A DNA stretch of 60,736 nt. It comes from Bacteroidales bacterium. Lineage in GTDB: Bacteria > Bacteroidota > Bacteroidia > Bacteroidales > F082. Every line of letters starts with the position of its first letter. The first letter of the stretch is position 1. The position numbers were made by a program, and so were the translations under genes. The notes beneath the pieces were generated by a model, which ran no database searches, was not told where the DNA came from, and was given only the letters and a program-made list of their open reading frames with translations. The DNA is taken from NCBI GenBank assembly GCA_015493525.1, contig WGCY01000024.1, positions 1-60,736 on the forward strand, in the 5' to 3' direction. This document shows positions 45,955 to 54,071 of the stretch, one piece after another.

Positions 45955-47122
45955 AAATCCGGAACCATCACGTTACGAAGGCAGGGGCGTCTCCTCTTCC
46001 AAAGAAGATGTCCACGCAGCCATCAAAAATTTGGACAAAGGATTGTACCCCAACGCTTTTTGTAAAGTAATCCCGGATATCCTGGGAAATGACAAAGCTT
46101 ATTGTAACATTATGCATGCCGATGGTGCAGGGACAAAATCGGCGTTGGCTTACATGTACTGGAAAGAGACAGGCGACCTGAGTGTCTGGGAAGGCATTGC
46201 ACAGGATGCGGTTGTGATGAATACGGATGATCTGCTTTGCGTGGGCGTTACCGACAACATCCTGCTTTCGTCCACCATTGGCCGCAACAAAAACCGCCTG
46301 CCCGCCGAAGTGGTTTCGGCCCTGATTAATGGTACGGAAAAATTCCTGGAAAAGATGCGAAAATGGGGCGTGGAAATCTACCTTACGGGAGGCGAAACAG
46401 CCGACGTGGGCGATTTGGTACGTACGGTCATCGTGGATTCCACCGTTACCGCCCGCATAAAACGTTCTGAAATTATTGAAAACAGGATGCACCCAGGCGA
46501 TGTGATTGTGGGGCTCTCTTCTTACGGACAGACAACTTACGAAGAGTGTTACAATGGCGGTATGGGCAGCAACGGCCTCACTTCTGCACGCCACGATGTT
46601 TTTGAACATGCCCTGGCAAGGGCTTTTCCGGAAAGTTACGATCCGCTTGTACCGAATAAGCTGGTTTACACCGGAAAGCTGAAACTTACCGGCCCTTCAC
46701 CGGTAGCGGGCATCGATGTGGGAAAACTGGTACTCTCCCCTACCCGTACTTACGCACCCGTGATTAAGGCCTTGTTCAAAGAATACAAAAAGCAAATCCA
46801 CGGTATGGTTCATTGCAGTGGAGGCGCACAGACAAAAGTGCTACATTTTGTTGACAAACTGCATGTTATCAAAGACAATCTTTTCCCCGTGCCGCCACTT
46901 TTTGAGATGATTCATCATCAATCCGGCACCCCATGGAGAGAGATGTACCAGGTTTTCAATATGGGACATCGCATGGAATTGTATGTTCCCGAAGAAATTG
47001 CCCCTTCTTTGATAGCCATTGCCGAAAGTTTTCATTTGGAAGCAAGGGTAGTCGGCCATTTAGAAAAATCAGTTGAAAAAAAACTGACCATCCGCTCCCC
47101 GCATGGGATATTTGTTTACTAA
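45944..47122 (+). CDS. purM: Phosphoribosylformylglycinamidine cyclo-ligase
   Basis: PurM closes the imidazole ring of AIR in purine synthesis using ATP. Visible are SSSKEDVHAAIKNLDKGL, HADGAGTKSALAYMYWKETGD, GIAQDAVVMNTDDLLCVGVTDN, EIYLTGGETADVGDLVRT, VIVGLSSYGQTTYEECYNGGMGSNG, and GMVHCSGGAQTKVL. The 392 residues are longer than the 345 of E. coli, as in Bacteroidota. The ATG at 45944 overlaps the previous gene by 11 bases. A frame reaching to 45899 exists but adds only 15 unrelated residues. Confidence 0.93.
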   Translation: MKNKNPEPSRYEGRGVSSSKEDVHAAIKNLDKGLYPNAFCKVIPDILGNDKAYCNIMHADGAGTKSALAYMYWKETGDLSVWEGIAQDAVVMNTDDLLCVGVTDNILLSSTIGRNKNRLPAEVVSALINGTEKFLEKMRKWGVEIYLTGGETADVGDLVRTVIVDSTVTARIKRSEIIENRMHPGDVIVGLSSYGQTTYEECYNGGMGSNGLTSARHDVFEHALARAFPESYDPLVPNKLVYTGKLKLTGPSPVAGIDVGKLVLSPTRTYAPVIKALFKEYKKQIHGMVHCSGGAQTKVLHFVDKLHVIKDNLFPVPPLFEMIHHQSGTPWREMYQVFNMGHRMELYVPEEIAPSLIAIAESFHLEARVVGHLEKSVEKKLTIRSPHGIFVY

Positions 47123-47229
47123 CCTGCGTTCGCGATAAGACTTTATTACGGTTATCGATAGTTTTTCCACAGGCGATTCGAATTGACCCAGCTGGTCGGG
47201 ATATGTTATCCCGGCCCAAAAAGGGTTTG

Positions 47230-47321
47230 CGGATTTGAAATCCGGGAAAGAACGGATTGAAAATCCTTAAGCCCATAACATTCGGATTACTCCGAAGGAG
47301 TACCATAGCACAAATCCGAAT
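47230..47321. repeat. Paired intergenic palindromes, copy B with insertion
   Basis: CGGATTT-G-AAATCCG (47230-47244) and GGATT-GAA-AATCC (47254-47266) precede a split copy of the palindrome at 2113. Its arms ATTCGGATT (47280-47288) and AATCCGAAT (47313-47321) are separated by 24 bases instead of three. The insert carries its own small palindrome (ACTCC/GGAGT), so it is a nested hairpin. Confidence 0.75.
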
Positions 47322-47352
47322 GAGCTACTTGGTATTAAATCATTGTGCTTTC

Positions 47353-47384
47353 AACTTTTCAGGTCCTGGACGACCTGAAAAGTT
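47353..47384. repeat. Dispersed hairpin, copy 2
   Basis: A perfect 13-base stem (47353-47365 and 47372-47384; AACTTTTCAGGTC and its complement) around loop CTGGAC. Copy 1 at 3060-3083 has the same inner nine pairs and a loop differing by one base. Confidence 0.8.
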
Positions 47385-47443
47385 AACATAATCCTTGGTG
47401 CCCCTCCGTGTAATCCCTCGTTTCCTTTGTGGTAAAAAACCAT

Positions 47444-48355
47444 TTATAAACAGATGCCTATCCCAAAAAGCACCGAAAACAACAGCGTGGAGAGTGCCAG
47501 CCGTTTCAAGTAGGGGTCAAGCAGGGCTTTGTCCCCTGTTTTGAAGATTCGTACCAAATCACGAATAAACAACGGGACAGTGAGCACAAAAAGTAAATTC
47601 CAAACAGAATGAAAATCCAGCAAAACATAAACCGCAGCAAAAATCAGGGCAAAACTGACAAGCAAAGCGTGATAAGCCCTTGCCCTGGCGTAACCCATCC
47701 GGGAGGCAATGGTATGTTTTCCTGAAGTACGGTCGTTGTCCATATCGCGCATATTATTGAGGTTCAGCACCCCGGCACTTAAAAAACCCATGGATGTGGC
47801 CGGCAGCAACAGCCGCCATTGAAACTGCAAGCTGTTGAGATAGTAAGTTCCCACCACCGCCACCAGGCCGAAAAAGACAAACACAAAAAAGTCGCCAAGG
47901 CCTTTATAACCATAGGCATGGGTGCCGGTAGTATATTTTATGGCGGCGGCAATGGCAGCTAGCCCTATCACAAGAAACAACAGGGCAGTAACAACATATG
48001 TCCCCAAAGCCACATAGAGCAAGGCCAGTCCGGAAACAAAAGAGAGCAACGAAAAAAGGATAATGGCCGATTTCATTTGCCGCGGTGTAATTTGTCCGCT
48101 TTGCACGGTCCGCTCCGGCCCTACCCTTTCGGTATTGTCCGTTCCTTTGAGGGCATCGCCATAGTCATTGGCCAGGTTTGATAAAATCTGCAGAAACAGC
48201 GTAGTCAGTAAAGCCAGCCCGATGATCCAACCGCGATACAAACCATCAGCGACAGCAAGAAAGCTGCCTGTGAGGATGGTGGACACGGCCAGCGGCAGCG
48301 TCCGCAAGCGGAAAGCTTCAACCCATATGGAAAACCGGGAACGTTCTGTCGTCAT
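47444..48355 (-). CDS. menA: 1,4-dihydroxy-2-naphthoate polyprenyltransferase
   Basis: MenA attaches a polyprenyl chain to 1,4-dihydroxy-2-naphthoate in menaquinone synthesis. The 303-residue UbiA-type membrane protein has RLRTLPLAVSTILTGSFLA, the first Asp-rich motif in ILSNLANDYGDALKGTDN, and the second in LNLNNMRDMDNDRTSGKHTI. About eight hydrophobic helices follow the family pattern. It lies 28 bases behind menB, and the two form an operon on the minus strand. Confidence 0.95.
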   Translation of the reverse strand: MTTERSRFSIWVEAFRLRTLPLAVSTILTGSFLAVADGLYRGWIIGLALLTTLFLQILSNLANDYGDALKGTDNTERVGPERTVQSGQITPRQMKSAIILFSLLSFVSGLALLYVALGTYVVTALLFLVIGLAAIAAAIKYTTGTHAYGYKGLGDFFVFVFFGLVAVVGTYYLNSLQFQWRLLLPATSMGFLSAGVLNLNNMRDMDNDRTSGKHTIASRMGYARARAYHALLVSFALIFAAVYVLLDFHSVWNLLFVLTVPLFIRDLVRIFKTGDKALLDPYLKRLALSTLLFSVLFGIGICL

Positions 48356-48383
48356 TTACAAATCATTGAAAGAATAATTCCTG

Positions 48384-49205
48384 TTATGGGAATTTTGGAT
48401 ATTTATGAAAATCGGGTTCCCGTTTTTCGAGAAAAGCATTTTTCCCTTCCTGCGCCTCATCGGTCATGTAATAGAGTAAAGTGGCGTTGCCTGCAAATTC
48501 CTGCAACCCGATTTGTCCGTCCAGCTCGGCATTCAGCCCCAGCTTAATCATACGCAGGGCCATGGGGCTGCGTTTGTGCATGGTTAGGCACCAGTCCACG
48601 GTTTCGTCTTCCAGTTTTTCCAACGGAACCACTTTGTTGACCATTCCCATTTCTAATGCTTCCTGTGCCGTGTACTGTCTGTTGAGGAACCAGATTTCGC
48701 GGGCTTTTTTCTGCCCGACTATGCTGGCCAGGTAGGAGGAACCCAGCCCGGCATCGAAACTGCCCACTTTGGGGCCTGTCTGGCCAAACCGGGCATTTTC
48801 GGAAGCAATCGTCAGGTCGCAAACCACATGCAGCACATGGCCGCCGCCAATGGCAAAACCGTTCACCATGGCAATTACCGGTTTGGGGATACTCCGGATT
48901 TTGCGTTGCACATCCAACACGTTCAGGCGCGGAATACCATCCTTGCCAATGTAACCGCCTTTGCCTTTCACATTCTGGTCGCCACCGGCACAAAAAGCCT
49001 TGTCGCCTTCGCCTGTGAGCACCACGCTGTAAAGGGTCATGTCTTCACGGCAAATGTCCATGGCCACAGCCATTTCTAAAGTTGTAGTCGGCGTAAAAGC
49101 ATTATAATATCTTGGCCTGTTGATGGTTATCTTTGCAATATGGTTCCAGCGTTCGAATTTTATTTCTTCAAAATCACGGATTTTCTTCCATTCCCTTTTG
49201 CTCAT
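48384..49205 (-). CDS. menB: 1,4-dihydroxy-2-naphthoyl-CoA synthase
   Basis: MenB closes the second ring of o-succinylbenzoyl-CoA. The 273-residue crotonase-fold protein shows [69 protein letters not shown] (oxyanion hole), [20 protein letters not shown], and a final [16 protein letters not shown]. These are MenB-specific, not general enoyl-CoA hydratase, features. It is the first gene of the menB-menA operon and has a consensus promoter. Confidence 0.96.
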   Translation of the reverse strand: MSKREWKKIRDFEEIKFERWNHIAKITINRPRYYNAFTPTTTLEMAVAMDICREDMTLYSVVLTGEGDKAFCAGGDQNVKGKGGYIGKDGIPRLNVLDVQRKIRSIPKPVIAMVNGFAIGGGHVLHVVCDLTIASENARFGQTGPKVGSFDAGLGSSYLASIVGQKKAREIWFLNRQYTAQEALEMGMVNKVVPLEKLEDETVDWCLTMHKRSPMALRMIKLGLNAELDGQIGLQEFAGNATLLYYMTDEAQEGKNAFLEKREPDFHKYPKFP

Positions 49206-49227
49206 AACATACTATTTATTGTCCCCG

Positions 49228-49235
49228 CAAAGGTA
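49228..49235 (-). promoter_or_regulatory. -7 box of the menB-menA operon
   Basis: The minus strand reads TACCTTTG, 23 bases before the menB ATG. Confidence 0.65.
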
Positions 49236-49288
49236 CATGAAATTTTTTCAGTTTCACGGAAGGGGAAATGGCCATTGGGATAGCCAGG

Positions 49289-50518
49289 CTATTTCTTCAT
49301 TTTATTTTTCACTACGGAAGTAGCGGCTTTGACAGAAAACCGTGCCAGTTGTTCCAAAACGAAAGCGAGGTTGTCCATGGGAATCATACTTACCGTTTCG
49401 GTAATGGGGATAACTTTATGCAGGCGCAGGTTGGCACGCATAATCCAATCCATGGTAAACTCGTTGCGCATCCAGTATTTACTGTCTTCGCCCATGGCAT
49501 TCAGCCACTTCACACCACCATCCCATTTGCCTTTGCTTTTAATAAAATAAAGCGAGAACGCACCGATAATTTTCTGAAAATTCATGGTTTCCTGGTTACG
49601 CAGCGATTGGGCTATTTTGGAAAGTGTTTTCTGGTCCAGCCTGTTTTTTTTCATGGCTTTGGCAACTCCTTTGGCAAAGACCTGATACTGTTTCAGAATC
49701 TCATTAAAGCCCATGCCACAGCCATCAGGGTTGAGCATGCCGGATGCCCCGAAGAAAATAACGTTATCCAAAGCGTACTTTTTTAAAGAGCCTGAGACAA
49801 TGGTTCCACCCAGGTTCTGTATCTTTTTCCCTTCGGGTTCCAGTTCCTTGATGGTTTTCTCAAAAATATCCTTCAACTCAGCCGGATTGCCCATGGTGTT
49901 GCTTCGGCCCTGAAAAACATAAATATTTGTGATGGTACCGGAATGGGGATGAAGCCCCACATAGGTATTGTCTTTGTCGTTCAACGGATAGTATTCCAAC
50001 ACATACGGTTTCTCGTGCTTTTTGTGTTCAATCATTCCACCCCATATCACCCAGGCATCATGCCGTTTGATGAGGTTGTGTTTCTCCACAATGGGCGAAC
50101 CGGAACCCATGGCATCGATAAGCAGCCGGGCAAAGTATTCCCCCTCGCTGGTTTTCACCACCACGCCGTCTTCTTTGTATGCATAATCACGAAAAGTTTC
50201 CTGCCGTACCTCCGCACCGTTGGCTTTGGCACGTTCAAGCCATATTTGCAGCACCTTGTTATGGTCCAAAGTAACGGCCTCATCCATCATGTCGTGTTCC
50301 TGCGTGGGCGAAGTAAAACGGATACGGTCGAACCGGGCGACAACGGCTTCTTCAATATCATATTTCTTGACCCGGTCGGCATAACTGTACCACGTAGAAG
50401 AAGTCGTTCCGGGTTTCCGCCGTTCAATAATAAGAATTTTAAATTTCTTACTCAGTTCAACAGCAGCTGTCAAACCGCCCGGCCCGGCACCGGCAATAAT
50501 GATATCGTATTTATTCAT
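49289..50518 (-). CDS. FAD-dependent oxidoreductase, geranylgeranyl-reductase-like
   Basis: The 409-residue protein starts with a Rossmann FAD motif (YDIIIAGAGPGGLTAAVELS, then IIERRKPG). It has a LLIDAMGSGSPIV segment in place of the usual ADG..S, and a second FAD motif NVIFFGASGMLNPDGCGMGFNEIL where a GDA..P..G.G is expected. This places it in the broad group of geranylgeranyl reductases, lycopene cyclases and squalene epoxidase-like flavoproteins. The substrate is not clear. Position between menB-menA and a squalene synthase gene suggests a polyprenyl substrate. The start at 50518 places the Rossmann fold at the N-terminus. The C-terminal 130 residues are basic and helical. Confidence 0.78.
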   Translation of the reverse strand: MNKYDIIIAGAGPGGLTAAVELSKKFKILIIERRKPGTTSSTWYSYADRVKKYDIEEAVVARFDRIRFTSPTQEHDMMDEAVTLDHNKVLQIWLERAKANGAEVRQETFRDYAYKEDGVVVKTSEGEYFARLLIDAMGSGSPIVEKHNLIKRHDAWVIWGGMIEHKKHEKPYVLEYYPLNDKDNTYVGLHPHSGTITNIYVFQGRSNTMGNPAELKDIFEKTIKELEPEGKKIQNLGGTIVSGSLKKYALDNVIFFGASGMLNPDGCGMGFNEILKQYQVFAKGVAKAMKKNRLDQKTLSKIAQSLRNQETMNFQKIIGAFSLYFIKSKGKWDGGVKWLNAMGEDSKYWMRNEFTMDWIMRANLRLHKVIPITETVSMIPMDNLAFVLEQLARFSVKAATSVVKNKMKK

Positions 50519-50553
50519 TTTCTGATCTTTCTTAAAAAATTTTACGCCAATCG

Positions 50554-50568
50554 CCATACGGCGTATGG
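50554..50568. promoter_or_regulatory. Palindrome in the divergent flavoprotein-squalene synthase region
   Basis: CCATACG-G-CGTATGG is a perfect 15-base palindrome, 36 bases upstream of the flavoprotein ATG and about 150 bases upstream of the squalene synthase promoter box. It is placed like an operator, but there is only one copy and no known regulator. Confidence 0.4.
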
Positions 50569-50715
50569 TTTATTCAAAAACAGACAAAGTAATAATTAAT
50601 TAAATATCAGGCAATTCAAAATGATATTCCGTCTTTATAGTTTTATGCAAAGAAAAGAATAATTTCCATTCAATTAAAATTCCCCGAATTAAAGGCTTCA
50701 TAAGTCTAAAATTCA

Positions 50716-50723
50716 TAGATTTG
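50716..50723 (+). promoter_or_regulatory. -7 box of the squalene synthase gene
   Basis: TAGATTTG matches TAnnTTTG and ends 15 bases before the ATG at 50739, so the leader would be about ten bases. Confidence 0.65.
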
Positions 50724-50738
50724 CCAAAAACGAGGTAA

Positions 50739-51881
50739 ATGATACCGACATTATACAAATCGGCACTTCACCCGCGGGAAGTCAGGGCCCTTTTGAGTTT
50801 AAAGATTAAAGGCCAGAGATTTGCGGTTCCTAAAGAACCGCTGAATACGCTGGCTATGACATTGAATGATGAGGACTTTTGTTGTGCAGCGTTAAGCAAA
50901 GTTTCCCGTTCATTTGCTGTTGTCATCCAACAACTGAGCGAAAACCTGAGAAATGGGGTTTGTGTCTTTTACCTCGTACTCCGGGCACTGGATACCATTG
51001 AAGATGACATGCGTTTTCCACAAGCCGAGAAACTCGAATTGCTGCGTAACTTTTATAAAAAAAGCTACGACGAAGATTTTACTTTGCAAAATATTGGCGA
51101 CCAGGAAGATTACCGGGTACTATTGGCCCATTATGACAAAGTCATCCGGTTTTTTAAGGGACTGGACAAAGGTTACCGCGATGTGATTGTGGACATTACA
51201 AAAAAAATGGGCAACGGCATGGCCGATTTTGCAGAAAAAGAGGTAGTAACCATTGAAGATTACAACCTTTACTGTCACTATGTGGCCGGATTGGTGGGAA
51301 TAGGACTTTCCGAACTGTTTTCCGCTTCAGGATTGGAAAGCCCCGGTTTAAAAAGCCAGCATGACCTTTCCAATTCCATGGGGCTGTTCCTGCAAAAGAC
51401 CAACATTATCCGTGATTATCATGAAGACCTTTTTTCCGACCGTACTTTCTGGCCCAAAGAGATTTGGGGAAAATATGCCGATAAACTTACTTTTTTTACG
51501 GAGAATCCACATGCCCCCAAATCGCTGGATTGCCTGAACGAGATGGTAATGAATGCACTGGGGCATCTCCCTGACGTAGTAGATTATCTGAGGTTACTTA
51601 AAGACAAGAGCATTTTCCGGTTTGCCGCCATCCCGCAGGTAATGGCCATTGCCACCCTCGCAGCTGTTTTTAACAACCCGAAAGTTTTTACCGGTGTAGT
51701 TAAAGTACGCAAAGGACTGGCCGCCAGGTTAATCCTTTATGACCTGTCGTTGGATGACACCCTGAAATATTTTAAAAAATACAGCCGCGTGTTTCTGCGG
51801 AAATCACCGGCAGGAAGTGAACTTCATAAACAACTTTTGGCCTGGTCGAAAACGCTGGACCAAAAGATCAAAGAGGGCTGA
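50739..51881 (+). CDS. Squalene synthase, eukaryotic (ERG9/FDFT1) type
   Basis: It should join two farnesyl diphosphates to squalene through presqualene diphosphate. All catalytic elements of the eukaryotic enzyme are present: SRSFAVVIQQL (56-66), the first Asp-rich motif DTIEDD (85-90) preceded by RNGVCVFYLVLRAL, YCHYVAGLVGIGL with the essential Tyr178, NSMGLFLQKTNIIRDYHED with the second motif DYHED (226-230), FRFAAIPQVMAIATLAA with the Phe pair 293/295, and VVKVRKGLAARLIL. The N-terminal leader (HPREV, then LKIKGQRFAVPKE) aligns with the human one. The C-terminal membrane helix is missing; the protein ends at residue 380. Phytoene synthases and HpnC/HpnD do not share these segments. Divergent from a flavoprotein gene. 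Confidence 0.93.
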   Translation: MIPTLYKSALHPREVRALLSLKIKGQRFAVPKEPLNTLAMTLNDEDFCCAALSKVSRSFAVVIQQLSENLRNGVCVFYLVLRALDTIEDDMRFPQAEKLELLRNFYKKSYDEDFTLQNIGDQEDYRVLLAHYDKVIRFFKGLDKGYRDVIVDITKKMGNGMADFAEKEVVTIEDYNLYCHYVAGLVGIGLSELFSASGLESPGLKSQHDLSNSMGLFLQKTNIIRDYHEDLFSDRTFWPKEIWGKYADKLTFFTENPHAPKSLDCLNEMVMNALGHLPDVVDYLRLLKDKSIFRFAAIPQVMAIATLAAVFNNPKVFTGVVKVRKGLAARLILYDLSLDDTLKYFKKYSRVFLRKSPAGSELHKQLLAWSKTLDQKIKEG

Positions 51882-52008
51882 TTTCGGATATTCTTAGCAG
51901 TTTTTTTTGCGTGCTTTGCGAAAAAATTTTGCGACCTTTGCGTGAAACACTCTGCTCTATATCCTTTTAACGAATTTGTGCTGACGGCAGAAATAAATAC
52001 GCAAACTC
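51882..52008. repeat. Degenerate TTTGCG repeat tract
   Basis: Bases 51899-51947 contain ttttttgcgtgctttgcg and tttgcgacctttgcgtgaaac. Similar tracts occur at 52795-52835 and, inverted, at 38167-38187, with looser relatives at 3300-3360 and 47390-47440. They are intergenic only and appear to be a low-complexity repeat family. Confidence 0.55.
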
Positions 52009-52668
52009 ATGTACAAATACATTTTTCTGGTACTTCTGCTTACTGGCACTATCGCTGTGCAGGCACAGGACAAAGGCGGCATGTCGCTGGAGGCCGGCAC
52101 CGCCTGCTACTACCCGTTTTTCGGCGGTAACACAAAAAACCATTTCAACTACGGTTTTTCCCTGCTGGTTTCCAAACGCTTTCGCAACGTAAAAGTAAGC
52201 ACCGGCATCGATTATGCCACGAAAAGTTATTATTACGACGTAAATCCTACGGGCATTAACCCCCTGACCAAAAAGGAGTACGACATGCAGTACCTCGACT
52301 TTCCGTTTCTGGTGAACATAACGGTGGCCCATCTGTCCAAAAGAGCCGGATTGGGATTGCTTACCGGGCTGGTGCTGAACAAGGTCGTGGGTTACCAAAT
52401 CATTTCCACCTATGCCAACAATCCGGTCAGCGAAGATAACCTGAAAATACCGGCAACCCTGGGACTTACCTTCCGGTTGGGGGCTGCTTTTTCCCTCCCG
52501 CTGGGCAACCGTTTCCGGCTGAACCTGACGCCTTTTGGCGACATCAAACTGGTGATGAACGGCAACCAGGACAGCGGCAGCGACCCTTATGCCGGCAGCT
52601 ACCGCAACCTGCCCGACACCCGGTTTACTCTGGGCTTTCAGGCAGGGGTGGAATATTTATTCAGATAA
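52009..52668 (+). CDS. Outer-membrane beta-barrel protein
   Basis: The 219-residue protein has a signal peptide (YIFLVLLLTGTIAVQAQ) and alternating hydrophobic/polar strands typical of eight-stranded barrels: LEAGTACYYPFFGG, FNYGFSLLVSKRFRNVKVSTGIDYATKSYYY, GLGLLTGLVLNKVVGYQII, FRLGAAFSLPLGNRFRLNLTPFGDIKLVM, and a last strand FTLGFQAGVEYLFR ending in Arg after an aromatic residue. This is like other Bacteroidota PorT/OmpX-like barrels. The function is unknown. An open frame further up (51942) is in a different frame and is not real. Confidence 0.75.
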   Translation: MYKYIFLVLLLTGTIAVQAQDKGGMSLEAGTACYYPFFGGNTKNHFNYGFSLLVSKRFRNVKVSTGIDYATKSYYYDVNPTGINPLTKKEYDMQYLDFPFLVNITVAHLSKRAGLGLLTGLVLNKVVGYQIISTYANNPVSEDNLKIPATLGLTFRLGAAFSLPLGNRFRLNLTPFGDIKLVMNGNQDSGSDPYAGSYRNLPDTRFTLGFQAGVEYLFR

Positions 52669-52721
52669 CGAATTGTTTTTAATGAACCGCTTCAGGCCTT
52701 GCTTCACAGTAATCTTTCATC

Positions 52722-52771
52722 GGATTAGAAATCCACTTTCTCTTTAACATTCGGATTGCAAATCCGAATGA
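52722..52771. repeat. Paired intergenic palindromes, copy C
   Basis: GGATT-AGA-AATCC (52722-52734) is followed by an exact copy of the 2113 palindrome at 52749-52769 (arms ATTCGGA/TCCGAAT, core TTGCAAA), with the flanks AAC and GA also kept. Spacing and order are as in copy A. A TTTGCG tract follows at 52795-52835. Confidence 0.8.
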
Positions 52772-52916
52772 ACTTTTGGTAAGCAAATGAATTGCGGTCT
52801 TTGCGCTTTCTTTGCGGTTTTGGCGTGAACCCTCCAAAACTACCTTTTTATTAACGCTTCAAATTTGGTTGTCTGAAGCAATACAGGATAGCCGACACTT
52901 GAGAAAAAAAACTATT

Positions 52917-52951
52917 TTCGTACCATAAACATTGAAAATTTGGTACACGAA
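52917..52951. promoter_or_regulatory. Imperfect inverted repeat upstream of menE
   Basis: TTCGTACCA (52917-52925) is nearly complementary to TGGTACACGAA (52941-52951). It overlaps a near-match to the -7 box (TATTTTCG, 52913-52920) and ends 22 bases before the chosen ATG. It might bind a regulator; there is no further support. Confidence 0.3.
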
Positions 52952-52972
52952 AAAAAAATACTTCGCCTGAAC

Positions 52973-54013
52973 ATGCAGGCTTTTGATGCCTCCTGGCACC
53001 TGAAGTATGCCTACACCCATTTGAAAGAAAACTGGTCGCCGGCACCATGGAAAAAGGAACTGATGTATTTTGTCATCGACTGGTTATCCGGTTCCGATGA
53101 AATAATAGCACAGACTTCCGGTTCAACGGGCCAGCCGAAGAAAATCAGGCTGCAAAAGAAATTTATGGAGGTTAGTGCGCGCATGACGCTGAATTTTTTC
53201 GGGTTGACACCCGGCGACAAGGTGCTGTTATGCCTTCCTATCCGGTACATTGCTGCCAAAATGATGCTTGTTCGGGCGTTTGTCGGGAAACTGGATTTAT
53301 ACTCTGTTGAGCCAAAGCTGTATCCATACAGCGAGTGGACACCGGAGCTGGATTTTGCCGCCATGACACCGGCACAGGCTAAGAAACTGCTGGAAACAGG
53401 AGAAGGAACAGTTTTTATGAACCGTATAAAAAAACTGTTGCTGGGTGGTTCGGCACTTCCGTCTTTGCTGGAAGAGAAACTGCAAACCTTGAAAACACAG
53501 GTATGGCACAGCTACGGCATGACGGAAACGATGTCGCACATTGCTTTGCGGAAAGTAAATGGCAGGGATAGAACGGATGGGTTTGTCCCGTTGCCCGGCA
53601 TTTTATTGAGCCAAAACAGCGAGGGTTGTCTGCGTATCACCGCCCCGCATCTCGGTATCGACAATATGGAGACACATGATGTGGTTGAACGCTCCGGCGA
53701 TGGCAGTTTTCGTGTGTTGGGCAGGACCGACAATGTTATCAACAGTGGTGGGGTGAAGCTGTTTCCCGAACAAATTGAACAAAAACTCGCAAAGTGGATT
53801 TCAGCTCCTTTTTATCTCGTTGCACAGCCGGATAATTTGCTTGGCGAAAGGCCGTTATTACGGATTGAGTCGGACCCGTGGCCTGAATCCCGAGTAGAAG
53901 AGTTACGGCAGCAGATAAAATTACATCTCGAAAAGTTTGAGGTTCCGAAAGAAATCCTTTTTGTAAAAACATTCCGGCGAACGGATTCGGGGAAGGTTGT
54001 CAGGGAGAGATGA
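52973..54013 (+). CDS. menE: o-Succinylbenzoate-CoA ligase
   Basis: MenE activates o-succinylbenzoate with ATP and CoA, the step before MenB. It is an adenylate-forming enzyme with the P-loop-like QTSGSTGQPKKIRL, HSYGMTETMSHIALR (A5 motif), RITAPHLG, and FRVLGRTDNVINSGGVKLFPEQIE, and the C-terminal catalytic Lys in FRRTDSGKVVRER. At 346 residues it is a short form as in Bacteroidota, with a reduced N-terminal domain. The ATG at 52973 is used; a TTG 11 codons upstream lies in the inverted repeat. It is separated from menB-menA by 3.7 kb, and menC, menD and menF are not in the window. Confidence 0.9.
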   Translation: MQAFDASWHLKYAYTHLKENWSPAPWKKELMYFVIDWLSGSDEIIAQTSGSTGQPKKIRLQKKFMEVSARMTLNFFGLTPGDKVLLCLPIRYIAAKMMLVRAFVGKLDLYSVEPKLYPYSEWTPELDFAAMTPAQAKKLLETGEGTVFMNRIKKLLLGGSALPSLLEEKLQTLKTQVWHSYGMTETMSHIALRKVNGRDRTDGFVPLPGILLSQNSEGCLRITAPHLGIDNMETHDVVERSGDGSFRVLGRTDNVINSGGVKLFPEQIEQKLAKWISAPFYLVAQPDNLLGERPLLRIESDPWPESRVEELRQQIKLHLEKFEVPKEILFVKTFRRTDSGKVVRER

Positions 54014-54071
54014 AATTGGCAGGTCAGGGGAAACAGGTCCAGCCAGACACTTGAACCGGTTGGCTCATCGA

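Larger units (their letters stand above)
47123..47443. other. Repeat-rich intergenic region between purM and menA
   Basis: This 321-base gap of convergent genes has no gene. It holds a palindrome CGGGATA/TATCCCG (about 47198-47214), three members of the palindrome family (47230-47321, one split), the second copy of the 3060 hairpin (47353-47384) and a cttggtg/ctttgtgg tract (47390-47440). It has the same set of elements as 2923-3436. Confidence 0.7.
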
